This document shows, piece by piece, positions 24,907 to 32,774 of a stretch of 64,000 nucleotides of DNA (position 1 is the first letter of the stretch; each line of letters starts with the position of its first letter). The notes beneath the pieces were generated by a model. That model searched no databases and was not told where the DNA came from. It saw only the letters and a program-made list of their open reading frames with translations. Made by a program: the position numbers and the translations under genes. The stretch lies in contig CAYPNF010000032.1 in assembly GCA_964411985.1 (NCBI GenBank), forward strand, positions 1-64,000. Reading direction: 5' to 3'. Origin of the DNA: CAYPNF01 sp964411985 (lineage in GTDB: Bacteria; Verrucomicrobiota; Verrucomicrobiia; Limisphaerales; J093).

Positions 24907-25839
24907 TTACTGCCCTCTCAGCCGAAAGAAGGCCGACGAACTCAATGTCGCGATCGTCACCTCATTGTTGGTTACCCCTGGCACTGCTACCCAGTTGGTG
25001 GCTGTCCAACTCCCCTTGGCTTCCAGGGTCAGGTTGGTTGCGTTGGTCGGCCAGGAAACGCGAATGGCGTTGGTGCCGTTGGTGGTGCTGGTGGCGATCT
25101 GCAACGGAGGCCCCACGTGCACTCCCGCTGCGATGTCAGTATCTGGAAGCGGACTGGTGGCGTATTCTACCATCTTAACGCTGTCGATTGTCAGTACCGT
25201 CGGAGCCCACCGGATACGCATCCATCCCGAATGCCAGCCATCCGCGCTTTGGAGTCGGAATCCAAGGAGGGCGTTCGTCAGACTTCGCTGAGGTGCAAGC
25301 CGTAGGTAGCCCGGTTCCCATGCCCCGCCATGAATATGGGGATCATTAAACGTCTGGCCCCGGCTGGTATACCCAAACCCGATTCCCTTCAGCGAAGGAA
25401 CTCCGTGGGGATCGGTCCATTGCCAGGAGTTGGTGGTGGCTGGGTTGGCGGGAATGAGGGTTCCTGGCGCCAATACCGCCTTGGGAGTGTCCATCGCACA
25501 GGTGCTTGTGACCGGTTCGAGGTACATCTGGACGTGCTTCTCCGCGAAGTAGGCCACGGTATCGTCCCTGAAATATGAGTAGAGCGGATCCGTGATCAAA
25601 CGAGTAGGGTGGACCGCCCACGCTGTGGAACTTACAAACCTGAAGTCGGCTTTGCCATCCCGATCAAGGTCGACGGGCTTGTTGAAATTAAACGCGATGC
25701 CGTCGTTCTTCCAGAAATGATCTGAGGAGCAGCTCCAATTGTCGGGGAACGTCGCTTCCTGAGCCATCGCTCCTGCCAAAGCGAGGTGCAATCCCAGAAT
25801 ACGGATCGCCGACGAAGCCTGACGCAAGAATGCTCTCAT
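24907..25839 (-). CDS. Secreted DLDRDGKxDFR protein
   Basis: 310 residues from ATG 25839, preceded by AAGGGA; signal peptide about 1-27. Same architecture as 23877-24794: CSSDHFWKNDG, VDLDRDGKADFRFVSS, AYFAEKHVQMYL, WQWTDPHGVPSLKGIGFGY, LLGFRLQSADGWHSGWMRI, and the C-terminal end FFRLRGQ. The leader upstream (25847-25894) is homologous to that of the LRR gene at 26109, although the proteins are unrelated. Confidence 0.75.
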   Translation of the reverse strand: MRAFLRQASSAIRILGLHLALAGAMAQEATFPDNWSCSSDHFWKNDGIAFNFNKPVDLDRDGKADFRFVSSTAWAVHPTRLITDPLYSYFRDDTVAYFAEKHVQMYLEPVTSTCAMDTPKAVLAPGTLIPANPATTNSWQWTDPHGVPSLKGIGFGYTSRGQTFNDPHIHGGAWEPGYLRLAPQRSLTNALLGFRLQSADGWHSGWMRIRWAPTVLTIDSVKMVEYATSPLPDTDIAAGVHVGPPLQIATSTTNGTNAIRVSWPTNATNLTLEAKGSWTATNWVAVPGVTNNEVTIATLSSSAFFRLRGQ

Positions 25840-25846
25840 GGTTGGT

Positions 25847-25894
25847 CCCTTAGCTCTTGTTGTTACCCTGTCAGATCCACTTCCGCCAGTCAAC
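25847..25894 (-). promoter_or_regulatory. Shared 5' leader, copy 1
   Basis: On the minus strand: GTTGACTGGCGG, AGTGGATCTGACAGGGTAAC and CAAGAGCTAAGGG just ahead of the start codon. The same order with few changes is found at 27582-27628. The conserved block ends in the ribosome binding site, and TTGAC could be a -35 element. A common regulator or a recently duplicated promoter segment are both possible. Confidence 0.5.
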
Positions 25895-26108
25895 ACCGCC
25901 CGTCGGGCAGCAGGCGTGCTAATTGGCAAGTTCAGGCATGAAGCGACGACTCTCATCAATGCCGCCGCCAAGCAGTCTTTTGGCCTGGATCCGGGGATTG
26001 CTGCTTCCCATGAAATGCCCGGCCTTTGAAAAGCGCCGTAAAGGAGAGTCAAAACAAGCAAACTTGCGGGGCGTTCGAAGAAACCGCAAAAGCTGGCCTT
26101 GACCTGGG

Positions 26109-27572
26109 TCACGGTGACCTCACCCGATAGAATCGGGCTGGGCTGTTCGTCCACTGGGCATCGGCGAAGCTGAGAGACCCCGCCGAAAGGTTGGTGGTCA
26201 GGAGTGGCACCCAAAGTGGGCTGGTGAGGTTAGTGGTGGCTTCAACGACGACGGAGAGATTAGTCGCCCATGAGACGATGAACCCATACTTGTTGGTCAG
26301 CATGCCGAAACTGGAACTGTGCGTAAGTATGATTGGTTCAGGGAGCAGCCATGGTTTCGTTGGAACAGTGGCAAAGCTCGCTCCCCATCCAGTGCTGCCA
26401 GGCAGGTAATAGACGGTCGCATTGTTGACATAGCTGAATGAATTCCACCCAACACCCGGCGCGTCACCTTCGAAGTAGACATTGGTCAGATTGGTGCAAC
26501 TGCTGAAAGCGTATAACCCGAGATTGGTGACACTGCTGGGAATAGTGACGTCAGTCAGGCCCGAGCAGCCAGCGAACGTACTGGCCCCGATCCTGACTAC
26601 GCCGTTGTCTATCGTGAGATTGGTCACGCCGTTGCAATGGCCAAACGCGGCATCCTCAATACTGGTAACGCTGCCAGGAATTGCAACTTCGGTCAGACCT
26701 GTGCACCAGAGGAATGCATTGGTCCGGATCGTGACGACACCACTGGCTAACATGAGATTGGTCAGACTGCTGCAATCTCCGAATGCCCAAACCCCGATGC
26801 TAGTAACACTCTTGGGGATGGCCACTCTTGTGAGGTTCGTGCACCCATTGAACGCCTTCTCGCCGAGGCGTGCAACCCCGTTGGGAATCGCAATACCGGT
26901 GAGGTTGGTGCACCCACAGAATGCCCAATCTCCGATGCTTGTGACGGTTTGGGGAATCGAGTAGTGACCCACCTTGCCGGCGGGATATTGGATGAGCGTG
27001 GTCTGGTTCTTGTCAAACAGGACGCCATCGAGGCTGCTGAAGTAGGGGTTATCGTGATCGACCAGAATCTCCTTGAGATCATGACACGCTAGGAATGTTG
27101 CACGGCCAAGATCGCTCAAAGTCTTGGGAAGAGTGATGCTGGTGAGGCCACTATGCGAGAATGCTTCTTTGCCAATACTTACAACGCTGGCGGGTATTAT
27201 GATGTTTGTCAGGTCGGTGCAGCCGCTGAACGCTTGAAACCCGACAGTGACAAGGCTGTCGGGCATAGTCACATTTGTCAGGTTGCTGCAACCCCCTCTG
27301 AACGTGAAGCTACCGATGTTGGTAATGGTTGGCGGGAGGCTGATACTCGTGAGCTGCGTGCGGTTGAAAAGTTGGCCACTGATGTCTACCACCGGCAACC
27401 CCTCGATCATATCCGGGGCGCTAACGACTCCTCCTGCCCCAGAGTAGGCTGCGAGCATGACACCGGATCCAGAACTCAGGTAGCCCCAATCCTGATACCA
27501 TTTCAACTGCGCCTGCAGCGGTCCGGCCAGATACACCAAGACTAGAAGAGGCCAAAGTGTCCGTTTCATCAT
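26109..27572 (-). CDS. BspA-like leucine-rich-repeat surface protein
   Basis: 487 residues starting MMKRTLWPLLVLVYLAGPLQAQ (signal peptide). About thirteen LRR_5 repeats (residues about 55-385), with one non-LRR island at 185-215 (LVDHDNPYFSSLDGVLFDKN). That island is the known BspA insert, a YxSxDGVLF motif found in many LRR_5 proteins. The C-terminal module (TNLTSPLWVPLLTTNLSAGS, PARFYRVRSP) matches 22325-23782 at DNA level. Probable adhesin or protein-binding surface protein. Confidence 0.9.
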   Translation of the reverse strand: MMKRTLWPLLVLVYLAGPLQAQLKWYQDWGYLSSGSGVMLAAYSGAGGVVSAPDMIEGLPVVDISGQLFNRTQLTSISLPPTITNIGSFTFRGGCSNLTNVTMPDSLVTVGFQAFSGCTDLTNIIIPASVVSIGKEAFSHSGLTSITLPKTLSDLGRATFLACHDLKEILVDHDNPYFSSLDGVLFDKNQTTLIQYPAGKVGHYSIPQTVTSIGDWAFCGCTNLTGIAIPNGVARLGEKAFNGCTNLTRVAIPKSVTSIGVWAFGDCSSLTNLMLASGVVTIRTNAFLWCTGLTEVAIPGSVTSIEDAAFGHCNGVTNLTIDNGVVRIGASTFAGCSGLTDVTIPSSVTNLGLYAFSSCTNLTNVYFEGDAPGVGWNSFSYVNNATVYYLPGSTGWGASFATVPTKPWLLPEPIILTHSSSFGMLTNKYGFIVSWATNLSVVVEATTNLTSPLWVPLLTTNLSAGSLSFADAQWTNSPARFYRVRSP

Positions 27573-27581
27573 TCTTCTTTT

Positions 27582-27628
27582 CCCTAGCTCTTGAAGTCAC
27601 CCTGCCAGATCCACTACCGCCGGTCAAC
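27582..27628 (-). promoter_or_regulatory. Shared 5' leader, copy 2
   Basis: Homologous to 25847-25894: GTTGACCGGCGG, AGTGGATCTGGCAGGGTGAC and CAAGAGCTAGGG lie directly upstream of the LRR gene start. See copy 1. Confidence 0.5.
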
Positions 27629-27682
27629 CCGACCGTCGAGCTAGCAGTGGATTGAATCAGCGGGATAAGGCCCCCTCCCTCC

Positions 27683-27712
27683 TTCATACTCACGCCCTGG
27701 CGCTGGTATAAT
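27683..27712 (+). promoter_or_regulatory. Candidate sigma-70 promoter of the nuclease-ligase operon
   Basis: TTCATA (27683-27688) and a perfect TATAAT (27707-27712) with an 18-base spacer, about 85 bases upstream of the first gene of the module. Only the -10 box matches the consensus well. Confidence 0.45.
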
Positions 27713-27734
27713 ATCCTGACCAAAGGTTCTTACC

Positions 27735-27761
27735 CCCCTCCTCATATTGTTTGGGGAGGGG
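27735..27761 (+). promoter_or_regulatory. Leader hairpin of the nuclease-ligase operon
   Basis: CCCCTCC (27735-27741) and GGAGGGG (27755-27761) form a 7-bp stem with a 13-base AT-rich loop, between the candidate promoter and the first start codon. No U-run follows, so it is more likely a leader structure than a terminator. Confidence 0.35.
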
Positions 27762-27796
27762 ATCTTTCTATTCACCCTCAAACCAAAGGACACATC

Positions 27797-28249
27797 ATGG
27801 CTATCACTCTTGAAGCCAATTACTCCAAGAAGCTGGGCTTACCCGGCTTTTCGTCGCACCAGTACAGCGTAACGATCAAGGCGGAACTCTCCGACATCAA
27901 GCAGGTGGAAACCGAAACCGCCCGGCTTTACACCCTGCTTCAATCCTGTGTGGATCGGGATCTCCAGCAAACAGGCTTCCTGCCCGCCAATGGCCACAAC
28001 GGCAATGGGAACAAAAACGGAGAGGCATGGGCCTGCTCGGACAAACAAAAGGCGTTGATCCTGAAGGTTATCGATGATCAACACCTCGACAAACACCACA
28101 TTGAATCCTTGGCTCAGGAAAGGTTCAACAAAGGAGTTCGCCACCTCAATAAGATGGAGGCCTCCGGGTTCATTGAAGAGCTGTTGAGCCAGCCAGGGAA
28201 TGGCAATGGATCCAGGGTTAATCGTTATCAGACCAAGAGAGCCCTATGA
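27797..28249 (+). CDS. Unknown two-part protein heading the DNA-metabolism operon
   Basis: 150 residues. The N-terminal half (YSVTIKAELSDIKQVETETARLYTLLQSCVDRDL) is a beta-helix unit. A flexible NGHNGNGNKNG linker leads to a C-terminal helical unit (CSDKQKALILKVIDDQHLDKHHIESLAQERFNKGVRHLNKMEASGFIEELL). The second unit has the KQ..xI..xL.....L..xEAS.xI..LL layout seen in many phage and plasmid recombination-associated proteins. ATGA overlap with the nuclease gene downstream indicates coupling, so a role as its partner is inferred. Confidence 0.65.
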   Translation: MAITLEANYSKKLGLPGFSSHQYSVTIKAELSDIKQVETETARLYTLLQSCVDRDLQQTGFLPANGHNGNGNKNGEAWACSDKQKALILKVIDDQHLDKHHIESLAQERFNKGVRHLNKMEASGFIEELLSQPGNGNGSRVNRYQTKRAL

Positions 28250-29031
28250 ACGCGACAGCAGCCATAGCTCTCTCAGTCAACGAACTGTTGGCAACGGTGT
28301 CTGCCTCCAGGCTCAATACCTTCCACACCTGCCGCCTGAAGTTCTACTTCCACTACGTGGCCAAGCTACCGAAAAGGAAGACAGCGGCGCAGCACATTGG
28401 CTCAACCGTTCATTACGCCCTCAAGCTCTGGAATCTGGCTAGGTGGCGCAAGCAAGTGATTCCCGAAGGGTGGCTCAAAACGCAAATGGAAGCCTACTGG
28501 ACGCAAGAGAATCAGATCAAGTGGGACCAAGATGAGGAAGCAGAGGCCAAAAAGGTCACTTGGAACTTGGTGCAAACCTACTTGGCCAACACGCCCATAC
28601 CTCCTAATGAGGCAGCGGAAGGGGTGGAGGTATCGGTCGAAGCCAACGTGATTGCGACCAAGCTGATAGGCATCATCGATCTGGTGAGAGCCAATGGACG
28701 CATCGTTGAGTTCAAAACGACTGGGCAGACACCCAATTCGGACAAATCACAGCATCTGCATGAACTGCAAACCAGCTGCTACTCCATCCTTTACCGCGAC
28801 AACACGGGAAAAAAGGAAAGCGGCATCGAACTCCATCACCTGGTCAAATTGAAAACGCCCAAGCTGGTGGTGACGATGGTTGAGCCAATGAACCAGCAGA
28901 GGGAGAAAAGGCTCTTCAAGCTCATTGACTCCTACTTGGAGGGAGTGCAACGCCAAGATTGGGTGCCTTCTCCCAACCCCATGACCTGTGCCTGCTGCGA
29001 CTTCTTCCATGAATGTCGACAGTGGTCATAG
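28246..29031 (+). CDS. PD-(D/E)XK nuclease with Fe-S cluster (RecB/Cas4-like)
   Basis: 261 residues containing every landmark of the RecB-like PD-(D/E)XK family. His56 sits in an IGSTVH helix, the active site is Asp145...Glu155-Phe-Lys157 (GIIDLVRANGRIVEFKTT), and the Q-x-x-x-Y helix is Gln175...Tyr179. One Cys near the N-terminus (Cys29, FHTC) and the C-terminal cluster Cys248/251/257 (CxxC then C five residues on) form the classic 4Fe-4S arrangement of Cas4 and AddB nuclease domains. A single-strand exonuclease role is predicted. There is no helicase domain and no CRISPR array in the window. Confidence 0.9.
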   Translation: MNATAAIALSVNELLATVSASRLNTFHTCRLKFYFHYVAKLPKRKTAAQHIGSTVHYALKLWNLARWRKQVIPEGWLKTQMEAYWTQENQIKWDQDEEAEAKKVTWNLVQTYLANTPIPPNEAAEGVEVSVEANVIATKLIGIIDLVRANGRIVEFKTTGQTPNSDKSQHLHELQTSCYSILYRDNTGKKESGIELHHLVKLKTPKLVVTMVEPMNQQREKRLFKLIDSYLEGVQRQDWVPSPNPMTCACCDFFHECRQWS

Positions 29032-29046
29032 TTCCTATTCACACCC

Positions 29047-29388
29047 ATGGATCCTCATCACCTGGACCAGATGCTATTGCGACTGCGTCCCTTGCTTAGA
29101 AATCGTCAGCAGGCGCGTGTGATGTTGTATGAGTACTGGCGTCATCGCATGGCGATTGTGTGGGAGATCGGACATGTGTTCCGCGCCGCCAATGAGCGTA
29201 GGATCGCATTAACGACCCAGGAGGCAGAAACCATACTCAGTAGTCTCATAACCAAGCATGACCGCCAATACGGCTTGCACTGGCAGATGTTGATTGAGGC
29301 GATCCAGGATAGTGGACTGGGACGCCAATTGACGAAGGCAGAGCTAAGCCAATTCATCGAGCACGACATCATCACGGTGCAACGTTGA
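29047..29388 (+). CDS. Unknown helical protein
   Basis: 113 residues, almost fully helical, basic in the first half (LLRLRPLLRNRQQARVMLYEYWRHRMAIVW) and ending LTKAELSQFIEHDIITVQR. No family recognised. It starts 15 bases after the nuclease stop on the same strand and is followed by a Rho-independent terminator, so it is the last gene of the first transcription unit. Confidence 0.6.
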   Translation: MDPHHLDQMLLRLRPLLRNRQQARVMLYEYWRHRMAIVWEIGHVFRAANERRIALTTQEAETILSSLITKHDRQYGLHWQMLIEAIQDSGLGRQLTKAELSQFIEHDIITVQR

Positions 29389-29405
29389 ACCAAACAACCA
29401 ACCCC

Positions 29406-29438
29406 GGGGCCAAGGACTAACCTCTTTGGCCCCTTTTT
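29406..29438 (+). terminator. Rho-independent terminator
   Basis: Perfect 8-bp stem GGGGCCAA / TTGGCCCC with a 12-base loop, followed by TTTTT. It closes the 27797-29388 unit. Confidence 0.85.
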
Positions 29439-29442
29439 CATT

Positions 29443-29649
29443 ATGACCCTCCGTTATCGCAATCACTTCCGTTGGCACATTATGCCGCCGCAAGGCGCGT
29501 CAGAGAAAGGTTTCCATGACCGCTCCTTCGACAACAAGAAGAAAGCTCTCGCCTATCAAAAGCAGGTGAAAGCCCAATTCCCTAATGAGCCGTGCTGCCT
29601 CATCGACTTTGGGCGGTGGCACGATTCATTCGGCAACATCATCCGTTGA
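29443..29649 (+). CDS. Small unknown protein
   Basis: 68 residues, basic and aromatic-rich (YRNHFRWHIMPP, DNKKKALAYQKQVKAQFPNEPCCLIDFGRWHDSFGNIIR). No family recognised. The start is the first ATG after the terminator hairpin, with no strong ribosome binding site, so expression may depend on an unseen promoter. The following ligase gene is 32 bases downstream. Confidence 0.5.
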   Translation: MTLRYRNHFRWHIMPPQGASEKGFHDRSFDNKKKALAYQKQVKAQFPNEPCCLIDFGRWHDSFGNIIR

Positions 29650-29681
29650 AGCCGACAGCAAACGTTAACCTGAACCACACC

Positions 29682-30773
29682 ATGCAAACCCTATCCCATA
29701 CAATCACCCAGAACGTCACCCTCTACTACCGCGAAGGCGGCTCCGACAAAGTCTACCAGGTCGGCATTGAGCCAGCCGGAGATCGCTTCGTAGTCAACTT
29801 CGCCTATGGCCGCAGAGGCTCCACCCTAAACGTCGGCACCAAAACCAATGTTCCGGTCGAATATTCCCAAGCCAAGGCCATCTTCGACCAGCTGGTAAGG
29901 GAAAAGACCGCCAAGGGCTACACTCCAGGAACCGCTGGCACTCCCTATCAAGATACCCAGCAGGAAGATCGATTCACAGGTATCTTGCCCCAGCTCCTCA
30001 ATCCCATCGACAAAGCAGAGGCATTCGCGCTGCTGCGTGACCCTGCGTGGGGAATGCAGCAAAAGCACGATGGAAGGCGGCTCCTCATCCAAAAGGAGGG
30101 CGAAGCCATAACCGGCATCAATCGCAAGGGCCTGATCGTTCCTCTGCCTGAAACCCTGGCTCAAAGTGTGCGCCAAATCCCAGCCAGCTTCCTTATGGAC
30201 GGGGAATCGATTGGAGAGAACCTCTACGCCTTCGACCTACTGACCCTCAATACCGAAGATCTGAGACCCCTGACCTATCTCCAGCGATGGCATTCCCTGG
30301 GCCACCTTCTCCGCTGCTCTGGGCGCACGCACCTGCATTGGGTGGACCTTGCCCTGACTGAATGCTGCAAGAAGCAAACCCTGAATCGACTGGAAGCGGC
30401 TAGGGCCGAAGGGGTCGTGTTCAAACACCTGGATGCTCGCTATACCCCTGGCAGACCAGCCAGCGGAGGCGATCAGCTCAAATACAAGTTCACCTCCACC
30501 CTCTCGGCGGTCGTGTGGAGCATCAATGCCAGGAGGAGCGTCGAGATACGCCTCTCGAACAACGGATCGTGGCAGGAAGCTGGAAACATAACCATTCCGC
30601 CCAATCACCCAGTTCCTCCCATTGGTGCGGTCATAGACGCCCAATACCTCTACGCCTTCCCTGGAAGCGGTATTTTGTATCAGGCGGTTTACCTGGGAAT
30701 CCGAAACGACATTGCCTCCACGGAATGCACGGTCACCCAGTTGAAGTACAAACCTGAGGAAGACGACAACTAA
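29682..30773 (+). CDS. WGR-domain protein fused to ATP-dependent DNA ligase-like nucleotidyltransferase
   Basis: 363 residues from ATG 29682. Residues 1-80 form a WGR domain (YYREGGSDKVYQV, then VNFAYGRRGS with YGR in place of WGR), a DNA- or RNA-binding unit known from PARP proteins and bacterial relatives. Residues 95-300 carry the nucleotidyltransferase motifs: motif I K-x-D-G-x-R (Lys128-His-Asp130-Gly131), motif II D-G-E (173-175), motif III FD (YAFDLLTL), motif IV EGVVFK (243-248) and motif V LKYK. Thus the adenylation core looks intact. A small C-terminal OB-like part follows. It is predicted to join nicks, with WGR steering it to ends. Confidence 0.85.
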   Translation: MQTLSHTITQNVTLYYREGGSDKVYQVGIEPAGDRFVVNFAYGRRGSTLNVGTKTNVPVEYSQAKAIFDQLVREKTAKGYTPGTAGTPYQDTQQEDRFTGILPQLLNPIDKAEAFALLRDPAWGMQQKHDGRRLLIQKEGEAITGINRKGLIVPLPETLAQSVRQIPASFLMDGESIGENLYAFDLLTLNTEDLRPLTYLQRWHSLGHLLRCSGRTHLHWVDLALTECCKKQTLNRLEAARAEGVVFKHLDARYTPGRPASGGDQLKYKFTSTLSAVVWSINARRSVEIRLSNNGSWQEAGNITIPPNHPVPPIGAVIDAQYLYAFPGSGILYQAVYLGIRNDIASTECTVTQLKYKPEEDDN

Positions 30774-30794
30774 CCCGTTCCTTCTCCACCTGAG

Positions 30795-30831
30795 GAGCCA
30801 GTCACGCTGCCAACGTGTGGCTGGCTCTTTT
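30795..30831 (+). terminator. Rho-independent terminator
   Basis: GAGCCAG (30795-30801) and CTGGCTC (30821-30827) with an inner CACG/CGTG pairing, followed by TTTT. It lies between the ligase-like gene and the clamp gene. Confidence 0.7.
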
Positions 30832-30867
30832 GCTTTCCCACTCACCATTAACCAAAGGAATCACATC

Positions 30868-32361
30868 ATGATCACCACAGAGACCCAAACCGAAATCCCA
30901 ATGATTGTCAGCGAACTCAAGCATGCAATGTCTGGCTTGAGCCGAGTTCTCAACAAATCCGCCAGCCTGCCGGTACTGAACTTCCTGCGCGTCCTCCATT
31001 GCGAGGATGGCACGATTGCAGTGCAGGCCACCGACCTGGACTCGTTTGCTACTTATCGGTTCAGCGAAGTGCAAGCGGGCGAAACGGCCGAAATGCTGGT
31101 GCCCTTCGACCAGCTGCATCAGATCCTCAAGGGTTGCGCTGCCACAGATCGAATCTGCCTGGTTCAGAGGCAGGAAGGGCTGGTGTTGCAATATCCCCTG
31201 GCAGGGCGTCAGGTGGAACGTCCCCTGAACAGCCTGGCGGTCACGGAATGGCCTGCAACACCGCAAGTAACCTCCAAGCCCGAATCCCTGGACGACAAGT
31301 TCAAGGATGCCTTGGCCAATGCGTTTGAGTGCTGCTCCGATGACTCCTGCCGCGCCGTGCTGCAAGGCGCGTGGCTCGATGTCACCGACCCCAAGGCCCA
31401 CTATGTGTTGGGAACCGATGGCAAGCATCTCTATAGCGCCAATTCCTTCCGGGTCGCATTGAAGGAATCGCTGCTCATCCCGCAAAGCCGGTTCCTGCAA
31501 TGGACAGCATTCAAGGCGGACGGTCCATGGAAGCTCGCAGTCGAACCGGGCAAACAGGAAGACGATGCTGGCTGGATTCAGATCCAATCCGACCATTGGT
31601 CCTTTATCACGCGGAGGCCGGAGTATCGAATACCCGACTGGCGGCAAGTCGTGCCTTCCCGGGAATCAACCAGGGTCACCGTAACCTTCAGCGAAGAGGC
31701 ATCGATGTTCCTCTTGGACCTGATACCCAAGCTCCCGGGCAGGAAGGAATCGGGTCAGCCGATCCGATTGGATGTCTGCCAGGGGAAACTCAAGGTAACG
31801 GCCAAAGAACGAGACAATGAGCATCTGACCACCCTTCCGGTGGAGGAAGTGGAGGTTGCTGGCCCGGACATGACCATTACCGTGAATCGGAGTTTTATCG
31901 CCAAGGCGCTCAAGTGGCGATTGACGGTGATGGAAATGAAAGACGAGTTGAGCCCCCTGGTCTTCACGGGTCAGGGCAGGAAGCTCGTAGCCATGCCTAT
32001 GCGCACCGAGGGTCCGATTACCCCCATGCCCCAGATATCCACCCAACCTGAGTCCTCCAATCAAACGGCTGAACCTCAAGAACCAGAACCAAAGAAAGGA
32101 TCCATGAACCGAACCATTGAACCCTCCATTAGTCCAGAATCCTCGGCCACAAATCGACTGGCCTCTGCCAAAAACGAATCCTCGGTCCGCAGTGCCATCG
32201 AGCAGATCGACGGCCTGAAAGATTCGCTCAAATCCGTGCTGCGCCAGTTCAGTGACATCACGGATGCGTTGCGCCAGGTGGAACGGGAAAAGAGAGCCAG
32301 TGAGCGGGAAATCGAGCAGGTCCGCGAAAAGCTCCGCGCCATTCAAAGCGTGAGTCTTTGA
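30868..32361 (+). CDS. DnaN-like DNA sliding clamp with C-terminal coiled coil
   Basis: 497 residues from ATG 30868 (AAAGGA upstream). Residues about 10-390 match the three-domain beta clamp. Domain 1 is IVSELKHAMSGLSRVLNKSASLPVLNFLRVL with ATDLDSFATYRF. Domain 2 contains CRAVLQGAWLDV and VLGTDGKHLYS. Domain 3 reads ITVNRSFIAKALKW...SPLVFTGQGRKLVAMPMR, the usual strand order and C-terminal M-P-M-R. Unlike chromosomal DnaN (about 370 residues), a Pro/Glu-rich linker (400-420) and a long coiled coil (about 435-495) follow. An internal ATG at 32104 with its own ribosome binding site could yield the coiled coil alone. It is probably an element-specific clamp. Confidence 0.85.
   Translation: MITTETQTEIPMIVSELKHAMSGLSRVLNKSASLPVLNFLRVLHCEDGTIAVQATDLDSFATYRFSEVQAGETAEMLVPFDQLHQILKGCAATDRICLVQRQEGLVLQYPLAGRQVERPLNSLAVTEWPATPQVTSKPESLDDKFKDALANAFECCSDDSCRAVLQGAWLDVTDPKAHYVLGTDGKHLYSANSFRVALKESLLIPQSRFLQWTAFKADGPWKLAVEPGKQEDDAGWIQIQSDHWSFITRRPEYRIPDWRQVVPSRESTRVTVTFSEEASMFLLDLIPKLPGRKESGQPIRLDVCQGKLKVTAKERDNEHLTTLPVEEVEVAGPDMTITVNRSFIAKALKWRLTVMEMKDELSPLVFTGQGRKLVAMPMRTEGPITPMPQISTQPESSNQTAEPQEPEPKKGSMNRTIEPSISPESSATNRLASAKNESSVRSAIEQIDGLKDSLKSVLRQFSDITDALRQVEREKRASEREIEQVREKLRAIQSVSL
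32104..32361 (+). other. Possible internal translation start for the coiled-coil segment
   Basis: In frame with the clamp gene, AAAGAAAGGATCC precedes ATG 32104. It would give an 85-residue coiled-coil protein (MNRTIEPSISPESS..., ending LRAIQSVSL). The well-placed ribosome binding site inside a coding region and the natural domain boundary make an alternative product plausible but unproven. Confidence 0.4.
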
Positions 32362-32379
32362 AGCCACCATCCACCTGCG

Positions 32380-32407
32380 GGGGCACATTGTTGAACCGAT
32401 GTGCCCC
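32380..32407 (+). terminator. Hairpin after the clamp gene
   Basis: GGGGCACAT / ATGTGCCCC, a 9-bp perfect stem with a 10-base loop. The run after it is TCTCC rather than Ts, so termination is uncertain. Confidence 0.4.
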
Positions 32408-32428
32408 TCTCCATGGAAAGGACTCCTG

Positions 32429-32527
32429 ATGAACGACAAACTCATCCTCTACCCCAATGGCGTTTGTGGGAGAAGGCAGACGCATGATCCTTGCTCCGCT
32501 CACAATCACCCAGAAAGGCCAACGTGA
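32429..32527 (+). CDS. 32-residue small protein
   Basis: Short frame starting MNDKLILYPNGVCGRRQ with a good ribosome binding site (GGAAAGGA) 8 bases upstream. Its stop overlaps the GTG start of the next small membrane protein (GTGA). Translational coupling is the main reason to accept it. No family recognised. Confidence 0.4.
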   Translation: MNDKLILYPNGVCGRRQTHDPCSAHNHPERPT

Positions 32528-32676
32528 CTAACAACCATGAAATCATCGTCTACGGCATCATGGGCCTAGTGGTGTTGGTCATCTTGCAGCAATACGGTGG
32601 CTACATACTGGCGGCCCTGGCTTTGTATGGAGCCTGGTACATCTATTGCAGCCAACAAGGTGGCCCACGCAGATAA
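32524..32676 (+). CDS. 50-residue single-pass membrane protein, GTG start
   Basis: GTG at 32524 overlaps the previous stop, with AAAGG upstream. The product starts VTNNHEIIVYGIMGLVVLVI and then carries a second hydrophobic stretch (YILAALALYGAWYIY) and a basic end (GGPRR). Small coupled membrane proteins of this kind are common in mobile elements. No function assigned. Confidence 0.5.
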   Translation: MTNNHEIIVYGIMGLVVLVILQQYGGYILAALALYGAWYIYCSQQGGPRR

Positions 32677-32774
32677 AACCCCAACCCCATTCCTTTCTAC
32701 TCATCTCTGGCCTTCGGGTTGGGGATGAGTAGGGAGGGTGACTTTACAGCAACAAATCAACCAAAGGAAACCTC

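Noticed and set aside
28246..29031. Possible CRISPR Cas4
   Set aside because: The nuclease has the Cas4/AddB-type Fe-S arrangement, but no repeat-spacer array and no other cas gene is present, so a Cas assignment is not justified.
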